Source of the DNA: Ophiocordyceps camponoti-saundersi (nom. inval.) | Lineage: Eukaryota > Ascomycota > Sordariomycetes > Hypocreales > Ophiocordycipitaceae | Direction: 5' to 3' | NCBI GenBank assembly: GCA_003339415.1 | Contig: PDHQ01000106.1 | Location: forward strand, 47,658 to 111,657 | DNA: 64,000 nt | Part shown: piece by piece, positions 49,286 through 63,192 of the stretch | Numbering within the stretch: position 1 is the stretch's first letter | Layout of the letters: each line of letters opens with the position of its first letter | Position numbers and translations under genes: made by a program | Notes under the pieces: generated by a model | The model's input: only the letters and a program-made list of their open reading frames with translations | What the model was told of the DNA's origin: nothing | The model's database searches: none

Positions 49286-51431
49286 ACTTATTAACTAAAA
49301 GCGTTATATAACCTTATAATAGCTACTTAAGTAACTAATCTTTTCTTATAAGATATTTTAGCCCTTAATAAATATATCTAGTAATAGATTAATAATATTA
49401 CCTGCGGTTTATAGTTTATTCCGCTTAACTTATCTTATATAAAACTATTTATTTTTATAGATAAGTTATTTATAAATAATAAGGACCTTACCTTATAGCT
49501 TAGTATTTTAATTATCCTTAGTAAAGAAAACCGGTCCTCTAACTTATTTATTATATAAGGTAATATCTTTTACTAAACCTTTACGAAATATAAAAGGGTT
49601 ACTTAAAATATTTTAATAAGCAAACTTTACGGTATAGTAAATAGCGTTAATATTAGCTTAGCCTTTTACTTAACTATTTAAGCTATCGTACGATCCTTAA
49701 GCACGCCTCCGATCCCCTTTATTCTTTATATAAACTTATATTCGTTATATAATTACTTAGTAAGGCTTAGCTTAATAATAAAAAACTAGCTAATAATTAA
49801 TATTATAGCTATTTATAAGTTATATAAGTATAAGGAAATTTTAGAAATATAATAAATTAATAGTAAAAATAACTTAGCCGATACCTATATTAAAAATAGC
49901 CCTAACTTAGCCTTATTAACCTTTATTTCTATAAACTCCTATAAGTTATAAATTAAAGCTATTATCTAATAACTTACTTAAGTTATATAAAACTTATACT
50001 CTTTTCTTTCTTATATCTTTACTTTATTTAACTTTTTATTTTTACTTTCCTATTTTTTTATATTTTTATATTTTTTTTATTATTTTTATATAAAATTATT
50101 ATTAATTCTTTCTAAATATTATCCGACCCCTACGCCTAATTTTAAAAAAAAGCAAAGCTATAAGTTTTAAACGCTTAATTTTTTTTTCTTTTCCTTTTTC
50201 CTTATTATCTAACCTTATTATTATTTCTTTTCTACCCCCGCCCCTTATTACTTATTATCTAAGATAGTAATATATTCCTCCGCGTTAGGAGGCGCTCCGC
50301 TTAGTATTATTATTACCTATCCCGCTACTAGCTATTAAGTAACTTAATAAGAGTAGTTACTAAGGTATAAGGTACCGGCCTAAGAGTTTATAACGCTTAG
50401 CCTTATTATACGAAAAAGTATTTTATTATATAAGACTACTATATATAAGTAATATAAGCTTTATTATTATTTATCTAATATATATTAAATAAGTAAAGAT
50501 TTCTAGTATAAATATAATATAGTTTTATTATTACCTTATTATAATTTATAAATAGGATTATTAGAAAATAATTTAAGTATTAAATAATAATAGCTTTAAT
50601 ATACTTAAAATCTTAAATATTATTAAAGCGGATAAAGATATCGGATAATAATATAGCTATTAGTTAAATCTTTACTTACTACTTTCCTATTAGTATTATT
50701 ATTATATAATAGCTAAACTTTTCTTTCTTATATTTAAGAATATCTATTATATAAAGCGCTAATTATTCTCCTTACTATAAGGTATATAAACTTAGTAAAA
50801 CCTAAGTTAATAAGCTATAATATTATTAGGATAAGGAGGTATATTATATAATTAATAACTATTAATAAAAATAACTTAAGTATATTATATAACTTATTAA
50901 TTTTTATTAAAAATCTTTCTAATTATTATTATTATCTTTATCGATTAGCTTAAAAAAGAAAGAAAAAAGAAAAGAAGAGAAAAAAAGAGAGAGAGAGAGG
51001 GAGCGAGGAGGGGTTTTTATACCCCTCTAAAAGCGGTAAGAGGCGGCAAAATCCGATTTTTAATTCCTATTTTTTATAATATTTTTTAGTATTTTTAATA
51101 TAAGGTTATAAAAAGTTAGTTTTCTATTTATTTTTCTTAGTATTATAATTATAAGAAACCTTTATAATAAAACTTTATAAAAATATATTATAAGTTAGAT
51201 TATATAATAACCTAACTTTTATTTTTTAGCTAGTAGCTTATTTTCTTTATCTCTTTTTATTACGGTATTATAAGCGTTATTTACTTTTAGAGATTTTTTT
51301 AATTATATACTTATTTAACGTTATATAATTATTTTTCTTTAAAAATATTTACTTTTTAAAAAAACGGAGTTTTTTTCTTCGTACGATACCTTTTTATTTA
51401 GTATATCTTTTTATAAAAAGAAAAAATTAAA
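49286..51431 (-). pseudogene. C: giant ORF N-terminal part and promoter
   Basis: Continuation of C after B, equal to A 20504-22658. It contains the N-terminal part of the giant frame (to about 49700), the Lys-rich stretch (about 49980-50190), and the inverted promoter. The promoter shows a GA-rich tract on the plus strand at 50940-51015 and the TATA box at about 51016-51022, followed by AAAAGCGGTAAGAGGCGG. Confidence 0.5.
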
Positions 51432-51732
51432 TATTAGATATTATCTCTTTATACTCTTTTATATTTACTATACGATATATATATAGAGGATAGTATAAAT
51501 ATAAGGAAGCCTCTAATAAAATATATATTATTACCTAAGTTATACCTTATAAGACTTAGGAGGTAGGAGGTAGCTTAGATAAGAAGAAAGAGGGTATAGA
51601 AGTAGAGTATTATCTAGCTATATAGCTGCTTTTCCTCGTACGATAAAGGAAAGGTATTTATCTCTTATTATACTTAATTTAAGTTACCTTTACTTTCTCT
51701 TACTTATATATATATATAAAGACTACTTAATA
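51432..51732 (-). repeat. terminal repeat of C (matches the left repeat of A)
   Basis: 301 bp, partner of 36863-37163. Preceded by AAAAAGAAAAAATTAAA, the purine tract also seen beside the corresponding repeats of A and D. Followed by TTACC. Confidence 0.8.
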
Positions 51733-51737
51733 TTACC

Positions 51738-52494
51738 CCTTTTTATACTTAACTTAATAAATATTATATTTATAATTTCTCGCCCTTTAAGCGTTAGAAG
51801 GCGATAGCGTTATTATTATTATAACTAGATTAGTTATTTTAAGCGTAATTATTTAAAGCTTTATAAGTAGATAAGGGTATTAAGGTTAAGGCTTAAGGCG
51901 TAGAAAGCGGGGAAATTAAATATAAATCCGGAGAGTTTTAATTAAAAGGATAATAAATAAAAAGGGATATATATATATTAAATATTATAGCTTAGGTAAT
52001 TTCTAGCCTTATTATATTACTTTATATAAGGATAGTTTACGCGTAGCTTAGGCGCGTAAATTTATTAATAAGTATATATTATAATTATATTACGCTTTAA
52101 CTTATAAACTAGCGCTAATAGTATATAGCGATAAGTATTTTATTAGCTTTACTACTTACTATAATTAAAGTATTTTTTAAGCTTTTCGTAATTAATATAA
52201 TATTACTTAATTTAATATATTAGCTATATAAGTAAGTTTTTATTATTAATATATAAGTTTATCTTTCCTTATTTTAAGTAATATTATAATTCTAAGCTTA
52301 TTAGAATTTTCCTTATAAGGATCGGGGTTTAATTTCTTAAGCTATAAGGAAGCTTTTCCGCCTTCTAATCCTTATCTTTACGAAAGCTATTAGGCTATTA
52401 GCTAGGGACTATATAGAGTATTTAACTAGTATAGTAATATATAACTTTTCCGTCCTACGCTCTTACTTTCTTAGCCGGTTTAAAAAGGGGGCTA
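51738..52494 (+). pseudogene. E interior, right part
   Basis: Second half of the E interior after C. GC-bearing patches occur at 51780-51930 and 52300-52450; plus frames are short. It ends in the polypurine tract AAAAAGGGGGC at 52482-52492. No recognisable enzyme domain, in keeping with a non-autonomous element. Confidence 0.4.
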
Positions 52495-52704
52495 TATAAG
52501 GGATTAGTCTATAACTAATCGTGGCTAGATAAGGGGGTTTATAGCGGATATATTTAGGTCTTCCCGATAGCGCTTAGTTATCGCGCGGGGTATATAGCTA
52601 GCTTAAGAGGGGGGCTTCTCTCCCCTCTCCTTCCTTTTCTTAATAGCTTTAATTATAACTTTACCTTAGCTTATTTTTATAATTATTATAGTAAGACCTT
52701 TATA
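52495..52704 (+). repeat. 3' LTR of E
   Basis: 210 bp, partner of 36050-36260, less decayed than that copy (CCCGATAGCGC kept where the left one reads CCTAATAGTGC). Followed by the GTTAT duplication. Confidence 0.75.
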
Positions 52705-52709
52705 GTTAT

Positions 52710-55029
52710 AAACTAAGTTTTTTCTTATATTAATTATTAATAAGGGGAATTTTTAGATACCGCTTTAGGGGCAGATTAATTAGTTTAGTATTTTCTTTAA
52801 GTTTTAAAAGGGAATTATAAAGTTATTTTATTTTTCCGGATAACTAAAAATTTAAAGTATAAATTTTAACGCTATATTCTCCTTTAATTTTTAAAATATT
52901 AAGTATTTTAAAAATACTTAATTAGTATAGTTAACTTAGATTTAAAATATTAATAAGAGGTAATTTAATATTAGTTTTATTAAATAATATTATTTAGTCT
53001 AAAAAGGAGTCTAATATTAAATATTTATTAAAGTTATCTAAGGAGTCCTTTTTAATAAATTATTAAGAGATTATAAAAAAGAATTAATCGTTAAGATTTA
53101 ATATAATATTAACTTTCTTTTTTTATTTAAAAAAAATTAGCTTATTACTTAAGTTAAAGATAGTTAAATAAAAATAGTTATAAATAATTAAACTTAAAAG
53201 GAAATAAAAATCGGGGAAGAAAATAAAATATCTAATTAATATTAGAATTATACTAATTAAAAAAAAAGAGATTATTATTATTAAAATAGCTATTATACGT
53301 TTATAAATAGCTAGTCTTTTATAAGTAAAATAGTATTTAATATATATTCCTCTATAAAGTTAAATATAAAGTTTTTATTAAAAGTTAAGAATATTAATTT
53401 TATAAAAGATTAAAAACCCTTATCTTAATAAAACTCCGGTAAGGAGATATTTAATAACTTAAGCGTTAGCTTTAAACTTACTAAGGTAAAATTTACTATT
53501 AATTTTATTAATAATATATAAAGTAAAAGTAGCTAAACTATAAGTTAAGGCTAATTTAATATTATTTAAGCTATAAATTATTATTAGATTATAGTTAATA
53601 TTATTAAACTTATTAAGTAAGTTTTTTCTAATAAGGGATTTATTTATTTTTATATTAATATATATTTCTATAATATTAGAAAGTTTATTTTTACTAAATA
53701 TTAAAAATTTTTTATAGAAAAAATAGGAAACTTATTTTAAAAGGAAATTAGTTATCTATAAAATAGCTTCGATAATAGAAAGGTTTTTAGGAAAAAGGTT
53801 TTTAATAATATTAAAAGGTTTTATTTTATTTTTTAAAATTTAAAATAAGATAATATAAATTATTAGCTAGTTATTTATCTTTAAATATCTTAGGGCTATT
53901 TTAAAATACTAAGGATAATATTATATATTTCTAAAAAAAATAGTAAAAACTTTATCTATATTAGGGTCTTAATTTATAAGTTTATAAATAAAGTTAATAA
54001 GAATAAGATTACTTTTTAAGCTTTCTATATTTTTCTTAGGAAAAAGCTATTTTATCTTTATTTTAAACTTAATATTTTTATTAAAAGGTTTCTAGGTATT
54101 ATCTATTAGCTTTCTAAAAAAGTTATTTAGTTTATATTCCGGTTAGCGGTTTAGATTTCGCGGGGATTTCTCCTTAGGACCGTTTACTTTATATTCTTAT
54201 TAAAGTAACTTACTTAAAGCTATATACTAAATAATATTATTTTAAAAAATTCCTTAAGTTTTTTTAATTAGCTTAGTTTAAAAGTTTAGAATAAATTATT
54301 TATATTTATATATTTAGTTATTTAAAATATTTTCGCTAATTAGCTATTAAAATATTTCTTAAAAAAATATTTAGTTAGGAAAAGATAATTATTAGTATAA
54401 ATTATTTAAAATAAAAAGCTATTTAAGCTATTCTTTTTATTTTTAATATTTATAATTTAAAATTTTTCCTAGTAAATATATTTTAAAATATAAAGCTTTA
54501 TTTTTATATAATAAAAATAATAATATTAAGTAAAATAGTAAACCTTTTTTATAATACTTTTATTTATTTTTAAACCTTAAGCTTAGGAAAAGTAAGTTTT
54601 AATTTAATTTATAAGTTTAAGTTTTTAGAATATTATTCTATAATATATCTTTTAAGAAAAAAGGGAATAAGTTATATAAGTTTATTTATATAATCTTTAC
54701 TTAAGGCTATAACTTATTTTAGAGCGTTTATAAATTAGTTAATATTTTAATAAATAATAATTTAATTAGTTTCCTTAATTTAATTAAAAATAATATTAAA
54801 AATACTAGCTATTTTAAATTATCTAATATTTTTAGCTTATAGCTAAACTTCTTATTTAAATAATTTTTATAAGTTTAATTACTTATATAATTATAAATTA
54901 TTATTTAGCTTTAAATCTAAGTTTTAAAAATAAATATAATAAAAATAAAAAATATTATTAATTATCTATATTAGCTTTTCCTTTTTTATAAAAAATAGCT
55001 AAGGTTTTTTTAAATTAAATAATAATATA
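52710..55029 (+). pseudogene. F interior, middle segment
   Basis: 2.3 kb of F between E and D. Extremely AT-rich with little GC. The only conspicuous island is at 54130-54190 (CCGGTTAGCGG ... CGCGGGGATTTC). No motif could be read on either strand; supported only as F interior. Confidence 0.4.
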
Positions 55030-55034
55030 AAAGG
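55030..55034. repeat. target site duplication of D, left
   Basis: AAAGG, repeated exactly at 62333-62337. Confidence 0.75.
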
Positions 55035-55335
55035 TATTAGATATTATCTCTCTATACCCCTTTATATTTACTATACGATATATATATAGAGGATAGCACG
55101 AATATAGGGAAGCCTCTAACGAAATATATATTACTACCTAAGTTATGCCTTATATAACTTAGGAGGTAGGAGGTAGCTTAGATAAGAAAAAGGAGGGTAT
55201 AGAAATAGAGTATTATCTAGCTATATAGCCGCTTTTCCTCGTACGATAAAGGAAAAATATCTATCTTTAATTATATTTAATTTAAGTTACCTTTACTTTC
55301 TCTTACTTATATATACGTATAAAAACTACTTAATA
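55035..55335 (-). repeat. left terminal repeat of D
   Basis: 301 bp, partner of 62032-62332. Starts TATTAGATATTATC, ends CTTAATA. Hairpin partly kept near 55137-55163 (CCTAAGTTATGCC ... ATAACTTAGG). Confidence 0.85.
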
Positions 55336-55919
55336 CTAATTAGTAATTATACTAATTATTATTAGTTAACTATAGATTAGCTAAAGTAATAAGATAGGTA
55401 TCGTATAATACCGAAAAGCCTTTATACCCGCTATTAACTAATACTTATATTTTTACCTTACTTTTTAATATTAGTTTTTACCGAAAAGCTATTTTTACTT
55501 AGTGCTACTATTAAGACTAAAAGATTAAGGTAACGTATAATACTTACTAATAATAAAATCTTTACTAAAAAGCTATATTTAGCTTAGTATTTTTTACTAA
55601 TTATACGATATTACCTTTAATAGCGTTTTAGAAATATAATAACGATAATATAGCTTTTATAACTTTAGAAATTAAATAAAAAGTAGTAAATACGTTAATT
55701 ATAATAATAGTAATAAATAAGATTTTAGCTTTATATAATAAAATAATAGAAGGAAGCGAAATTAACCTTTATATTTAAACTTAAAGTACGAACTTAATTT
55801 ATTAAGATATATAACTTAATCTTATATAACCTCTTAATAAGGTTAAATTAATAATATTTATTACTTAGTAAATATATAATATTATTTACTTTAACTTTTA
55901 TAAGGATAACTTTCTTCGT

Positions 55920-58900
55920 ATAATCTAATTAAAACTTTAAGGATAGACTTACTATTAGCTAAATATATTTATAATATATTCTTAAAAAAACTAACTTAAA
56001 TTATAATTATATAATATATCTTACTTATTAGAAATAGTATATTAATTAAACGCTTTATATAACTCCTTAAGATTAAACCGGAAGATATTTTACCCCTTAA
56101 CTTATAAAAAGCCCCTTCTATATAGTTAGATTACCCCCCCTTTTCTAAACTAACTTTTTTAGATTATATAATATAAGCTTTATACTTAGTATAGCCCCCT
56201 AAGTTAAGATATATCTTAATATAGCTATTATAAAATATCTTAGCCGAACCCTTACTTTATATAACTTATACGTAAAAGTTAATTACTTTATATAACTTAA
56301 ATATATAGCTACTTTTAGTAACCCTAACTTAGACCTTCTTAGAATTAATAAATTAAGCTTTAATAAGTATTATACGAGTTTATATACTATTATTAATACG
56401 AAAAGTAATAAATAGACTAATCTCCTTAGATAAGGTTACCGCCTTCCTTAAAAATTAGCGAAAAGATTAGAACTATATAAGGCGGCCGTATAATATACTA
56501 ATTAATAAAGCTAGGATTTTTATTAGCTATTACTCCTATATTAATATAACGGAAGATTAATTTTACGCTATTTTTCCAGATATTTTTTTAGATAAAGCTT
56601 AGGATTATTATTTATATTTTATTAGATTAGATAAATAATAAGATAAAATTTATACTCTTTTAGATATATATTTTAATATTTATATAAACTATTTATTATA
56701 TTAGATAGATTAAACTACTTTTTCTTTTAATATTATATAATAAAAAAACCTTAATAAAACTATAATAAATTTACTTAATACCCTTCTTAATAAACTTTAA
56801 CTTATTTAATAAGCTTTTAAACTTAATTATTAAGGAGAAAAGTAATTTCTTACTATTATCGTATAAGCTTATCGCGGCGTTCTAAAACTTAAATTAGCTA
56901 TAATATTTTAAGATATATCGTATAAAATATTTATTAATCGCCTCTATTCCTCCCTTATTATCGCTATAGATAAAACTACTAATTAGTTTTTTATCGAATA
57001 ACGCTACCTTAATTATAATAAATATTATACGAACCTTAAATAATCTTCTTTTACTCCCTACTAATAATAATTACCCCTTATATAATATTTTTCCTTATAG
57101 TAATATTAGTTTTAACTTTATATAATATAAAGATACTTCGTATATAAAAAGGAAAAATATTAGTTTATAAACTATAAGTTAGATAATATCTAACGCGTAT
57201 ATAAGTAATACCTTACTAGTTATAAAAAAACTAGCTAGGACCTCTTTACGGAGGAAGAATTTAATATATTCCTTTTATCGTATAAAGGTTTTAATATATA
57301 AGATTCCTAGTTTTTATAATTATATAATAAAAACTTTAATATTAAAGAAAAAATTATTAGCGGCGAAAACGCGACTTTATTTTTTATTATAGCGGCCTAT
57401 ATATACCGCCTTACCGGTAATAATATTTACTAACTAAAAGCCTTAGCGGTTTTTATAGAATAATTCCTCTTTTCTAATATATATTATATAATATATTAAG
57501 GTAAGCTTTAAAATATAAAAGCTACGTAAATCTTAACCGTAAGTAAACTATAAGTAAAAGCTTATATTTAAAAATACCTTTATATAACTATTAACTAAAC
57601 CTTAACTAAGAATATAATTTATTTTAGCTTTTTAGAACTTACTAAGCTAATCGGAATTATTATCGTACGAAACCCCCTTAGTAAAGTCCTTTATTATATT
57701 CTTAATATTTCTACCCCGTTCCTTTTCTATTTTAAAAATACCGATTACTTTTATACCTTCTATAATAATATAAAGGATATTATTATATAATATAATAATA
57801 TAATAGTTCCTATTATTAGGAAATAGGGATATCTATTTTTTAATATCTTAAAGTAAGAATCTATATTATACTATATAGAATAAGAGTTATAATAGCTTTA
57901 CTAATATTTTAGCTACCTTTATATATAATAGCTTTATAACTTATTAAAAAAAGCTAGTTTTTCGGATATAACCTTTATAGCTTTTAAATCGATCTAATAT
58001 TTATACTACTAATATTAGTTATATAATTTAAAACCTTAGCGATTTAAATTCTCCCTTAAAGATAATTATAACTTTAACTACTTACTAGTTATTAATATTT
58101 TTTACTTTTATAGTAAGCTAATCTTATATACTATTAATAAAGCTATATCTTTCTAAGCCGCCGCCTTTATATAAAATATATTAGTAGTAAACGCTTAGAA
58201 TACCTTATATAAATACTAGATTTATATATACTAAAGCTTACTAGATATTATCTCCTATAATACTAAGACTAACTTTTCCTTTTTAAAGTTTCGTATAAAT
58301 GCGAAATTACTCGGTATTATATATAAAGAAATACCCGTTAAAGCGTATTAAGCGATTAGCAAAGTTAAATATATATACGCCCCTCTTAAGTAAGCGTACG
58401 ATATCTTATAATAGGAAATTAGTATTAAGACTAATAATATAACTATTTTTTAAATAGCTATTAAGGCTATTAATAATATAGCTAAATTAGATAGTTTTAT
58501 TTTAATATTTCTTATTTCTAGCGCTTACCTTTATATTTTATATAATTTACCCCTAGCCCTTAATATTATTATAAGAGCTTAAGCGATTTAGCGCGCTATA
58601 AAATAAGTATAATAAATTAAAGCTTAAGCGGATATTTTATATACTTTTTATACTTAAAACGGACTTAACTTATATAATATCTTATCGCTTCTTTTTTAAA
58701 GTAAAGTTTTTATTTAGCGTAAAAAAGATAAATAATAAGGTCCTTTTTATATTTTAAGTTTTAATAGCTAAGATATTATCCTTAAACTTCCTATAAGATT
58801 AACTAAATTTTATATAATATAGGTTAAACCTTATCTCCGCTTCCTCCTTATTATATTTATAAAGAAAAAAGTATAATTCGAAATTCTAATTATACCCTTA

Positions 58901-60280
58901 TATAATAAAAACTCGTACGAAGCTTTTCCCTCCGTATTCGTTACTATAAAGAAAAAAGATAACTATATACTTACCGTATAATTACGGTAATAAAGTATTA
59001 TTATTACCTTAAGATAACTATTCGAGGCCTTTAATTATAAGGAAATTAATACCCTCTCTATATAGGAAATCTTTACTTTTATCTAATATAATCCTTTCTT
59101 AGATTTTATAAGATATATTTTTAAAACGTATCTCGTATAAGAAATAAAAAACTTAAATAATAGCTTTTACGAAAAGTCCCGCCTAGTCGTTTAAGGCTAT
59201 AAAGATAATAGTAAAGAGGAAATCCTTATATAATTACTTATAATTCTATATATATTATAATACCTCCTTTTTACTCTTAGACTTACTTTTATAAAATCGT
59301 ATAATTACTAAGGCAAACTATAAGATATTATATAAGTATATATATAATCTGCTAATTTTTTAAGTTATATAATATATATATACTTTCTTAAAAAATTATA
59401 AGATTAATATTTACCTTATACTTTTTTATATATTAAAAAGCCGCTATATAAGCTAGTAGAATTAGAATTATATTAATTTAAGATATATTATAATTATTAT
59501 CGTATAAACTTTTATATAACGCCCTTATTATATAATCTATATCTTTTATTTATAATAGCCGGCCCCGATTTATTCGGAATAATAAGCTTATAAATAGATA
59601 ATATATTCTCTTTTATATTTAATATATTCTTTAAACTTAAGGAAAATAAGTTAAAATAGGCAGAGCTTTATACGAAGCTTAAAATATTCTTTATTAATAG
59701 CTTATCTATTAACTTTAACGGTAGTTATATTACGCGTAAATTATATAATATTATTCTTATATAGAAAAGATAGGTAAAGGGCCTTTATATTATTAACCTA
59801 ACTACTAATACTACCTTATAGGACTTTATTAGCTAGCGAGCCTAAGAAGTATATATTATTTTTACTTATTAACTAAAGGCGTTATATAACTTTATAGTAG
59901 CTGCTTAAGTAACCGATCTTTCCTTATAAGATATTTTAGCCCTTAATAAATATATTTAGTAGTAGATTAATAATATTACGTATAGTTTACGGTTTATTCC
60001 GCTTAACTTATCTTATACGAAACTATTTATTTTTATAAATAAGTTATTTATAAATAATAAGGACCTTACTTTATAGCTTAATACCTTAATTATCCTTAGT
60101 AAGGAAAACCAGTCCTTTAACTTATTTATTATATAAGGTAATATCTTTTATTAAACCTTTACGAAATATAAAAAGGTTACTTAAAATATCCTAGTAAGCG
60201 AACTTTATAGTATAGTAAATAATATTAATATTAGCCTAGCTTTTTACTTAACTATTTAAGCTATTATATAATCCTTAAGT
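55920..60280 (-). pseudogene. D: giant unidentified ORF
   Basis: Reverse-strand counterpart of A 22262-26600. The same segments can be aligned but carry more stops and more Ile/Asn/Lys substitutions, as expected from C-to-T and G-to-A changes. Near 56135 D has a run of seven C on the plus strand (seven G in the coding strand) at the place of the suspected frameshift in A. No domain identified. Confidence 0.5.
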
Positions 60281-61539
60281 ATATTTCTAATCCCCCTTAT
60301 TTTTTATATAAACTTATATTTATTATATAACTACTTAATAAGGCTTAGCTTAATAATAGAAAAACGGCTAATAATCGATATTATAGCTATTCGTAAGTTA
60401 TATAAGTATAAGGAAATTTTAAAAATATAATAAATTAATAATAAGAATAACCTAGCTAATACTTATACTAAAAATAGCCTTAACTTAGCCTTATTAACTT
60501 TTATTTTTATAAATTCTTATAAGTTACGGATTAAAGCTACTATCTAATAATTTACCTAGGTTATATAAGACTTATACTCTTTTCTTTCCTATATCTTTAC
60601 TTTATCTAACCCTCTATCCTTACCTTTTTATTTTTTTTTACCTTTTTATATTTTTTTTCTATTATTTTTATATAAAAATTACTATTAATTTTTTCTTAGT
60701 ATTATCTAACCCTTACGCCTAATTTTAAAAAAAAAGTAAAATTATAAGTCCTAAATACTTAATTTTTTTTTCTTTTCCTTTAATTTTTTTTCTTTTTTCT
60801 TTTTTCCTTATTATCTAACTTTATTACTATTTCTTTTCTACCCCTACCCCTTATTACTTATTATCCGAGATAATAATATACTTCTCTATATTAGGAGGCG
60901 CTCCGCTTAATATTACTATTACTTATCCCCGCCGCTAGCTATTAAGTAACTTAATAGGAGTAATTACTAAAATATAAAATATTAGCTTAGAAGTTTATAA
61001 CGCTTAGCCCCGTTATATAAAAAAGTATCTTATTATATAAAACTATTATATATAAGTAATATAAGCCCTATTATTATTTATCTAATATATATTAAATAGG
61101 TAAGGATTTTTAGCGTAAATATAATATAATTTTATTATTACTTTATTATAACTTATAAGTAAGATTACTAAAAAATAACTTAGGCGTTAGATAATAATAG
61201 CCTTAATACGCTTAAGATCTTAAGTATTATTAAAGCGGATAAAAATATTAAATAATAATATAGCTATTAGTTAGATCTCCGCTTATTACTCTCTTATTAG
61301 TATTATTCTTATATAATAGCTAAATTTTTTTTTTATATTTAAGGATATTTACTATATAAAGCGCCGGTTATCTTTCTTATTATAAGGTATATAAACTTAG
61401 TAAAACTTAAGTTAATAAGCTATAATATTATTAGGATAAGGAGGTATATTATATAACTAATAACTATTAATAAAAATAACTTAAGTATATTATATAACTT
61501 ATTAATTTTTATTAAAAATCTTTTTAGTTATTATTATTA

Positions 61540-61690
61540 TTTTCGTTAATTAGCTTAAAGAAAAAAGAAAAAAAAAAGAGAAAAAAAGAGAGAGAAAGAG
61601 GGAGCGAGGAGGGGTTTTTATACCCCTTTAAAAGCGGTAAGAGGCGGTAGAATCTAATTTTTAATTCCTATTTTTTATAATATTTTTTAG
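61540..61690 (-). promoter_or_regulatory. inverted internal promoter of D
   Basis: A GA-rich tract on the plus strand (61560-61613), TATA box at about 61617-61623 and the AAAAGCGGTAAGAGGCGG block, i.e. the reverse of the A promoter. Conserved in all three copies. Confidence 0.45.
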
Positions 61691-62031
61691 TATTTTTAAT
61701 ATAAGGTTATAAAAAGTTAGTTTTCTACTTATTTTTCTTAGTATTATAATTATAAAAAACTTTTATAGTAAAACTTTATAAAAATATATTATAGGTTAAA
61801 TTATATAATAACTTAATTTTTATTTTTTAGCTAATAGCTTATTTTCTTTATTTTTTTTTACTATAATATTATAAGTATTATTTACTTTTAGAGATTTTTT
61901 TAATTATATACTTATTTAATATTATATAATTATTTTTCTCTAAAAATATTTACTTTTTAGGAAAACGGAGTTTTTTCTTTATATAATACCTTTTTATTTA
62001 ATATATCTTTTTATAAAAAGAAAAAATTAAA

Positions 62032-62332
62032 TATTAGATATTATCTCTCTATACCCCTTTATATCTATTATATAATATATATATAAAAGATAATACGGAT
62101 ATAGGGAAGCTTTTAACGAAATATATATTACTACCTAAGTTATACCTTATATAACTTAGGAGGTAGGAGGTAGCTTAGATAAGAAAAAAGAGGGTATAAA
62201 AGTAAAGTATTATCTAGCTATATAGCCGCTCTTCTTTATACGATAAAGGAAAGGTATCTATCTCTAATTATATTTAATCTAGGTTACCTTTACTTTTTCT
62301 TACTTATATGTACGTATAAAGACTACTTAATA
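62032..62332 (-). repeat. right terminal repeat of D
   Basis: 301 bp, partner of 55035-55335. Preceded by the AAAAAGAAAAAATTAAA purine tract; followed by AAAGG. Confidence 0.85.
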
Positions 62333-62337
62333 AAAGG

Positions 62338-63192
62338 ATTTAGAAAATATTACTTTCTTAAAATATTTTTTTTTAAAGTAGATAGTTCTCTTTTTAGAGA
62401 GGATTCTTATAATATAGAGGTTTTCTTACTTTTATCTAATAAAAAGAACTTAGCCTTTTCCTTCCCTTTCTCCTAAAAGAAGACTTTAGTATTTTCCTTA
62501 CTTTTTTCTTAAAAAAGGAGCTTAGTATTCTTATTATCTTCCTTTTATAAAATAAGTAGCTTATTTTTATTTTTAATATTATTTATAATTTAAAAATATT
62601 TTTAAATAAAAGATAGCTAGTTTTTTAAAAGAATTCTAAATAAGTAAAAGATATTATTAAATATATATTTTAGTTAATTTACTTATTTAAATAATTAATT
62701 ATAATTTATAACTACGCTTAAATTAGTTAAGAAATAATTAATTATAATAAGTAATTTAGTTTTTTAGGGATTATCTTAATATAGTAAATATTTTCTAATA
62801 AGCTTTATTTCTTTATATTATAAAGAAGGAAATTTATTTTTAAAAAAATAAGGTTTTTTTATTTTTTTTATAAATATTAAAAATATAAGCTTTTTCTTTC
62901 TTAGCTATAACCTTTTCCTTAATTATTTTAAGAAATTTAAAGGTAAAGAAATAATATATAATAAAGGTTATATTATAAATATAGCAAAGCTTTCTTCTTA
63001 GCTAAAAATCTACGCTTATAAAGTTATTAGGAAAATATTTTAAATTTAACTTATTACTTTATTAGCTAAAAATCTATAAGTTAATAAAACGTAAAATTAT
63101 TATTAGTTAATCTACGCTTATATATATAATTTACTAATAAGCGTATATATTAAGCTAGCTATTTAATATAATATATAGGAAAAGAAAATAAG
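62338..63192 (+). pseudogene. F interior, right segment with polypurine tract
   Basis: The last 0.85 kb of F after D. It has pyrimidine-rich patches at 62440-62540 and no readable protein. 63118-63192 matches the stranded F end at 17518-17613 and finishes in the polypurine tract GGAAAAGAAAATAAG (63178-63192), directly before the 3' LTR. Confidence 0.5.

Larger units (their letters stand above)
36863..51732 (-). mobile_element. element C: A-family copy, minus strand, split by B
   Basis: Terminal repeats of 301 bp at 36863-37163 and 51432-51732 are the reverse complement of those of A. The target duplication is CTACC / TTACC (36858-36862 and 51733-51737), differing by one C-to-T. Chromovirus B interrupts it at CTTTT (41685-41689). 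Subtracting B and its duplication leaves 7274 bp, matching A (7284) and D (7298). More heavily mutated than A over most of its length. Confidence 0.8.
36050..52704 (+). mobile_element. small LTR element E (about 1.78 kb without C)
   Basis: Two repeats of 211 and 210 bp (36050-36260 and 52495-52704) with an exact 5-bp GTTAT duplication, starting TATAAG and ending TTTATA. Once C and its duplication (36863-51737) are removed, the whole element is about 1.78 kb with a 1.36-kb interior, too small for gag-pol. A purine tract AAAAAGGGGGC (52482-52492) sits just before the right LTR, giving plus polarity. It fits a non-autonomous LTR element (TRIM-like, possibly gag-only). Confidence 0.75.
55035..62332 (-). 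mobile_element. element D: A-family copy, minus strand
   Basis: 7298 bp with 301-bp repeats at 55035-55335 and 62032-62332 and an exact AAAGG duplication, inserted in F. Uninterrupted and colinear with A over its whole length, but with many more TA conversions, so it is the most heavily RIPped of the three copies. It is the best copy for aligning against A because no other element splits it. Confidence 0.85.
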
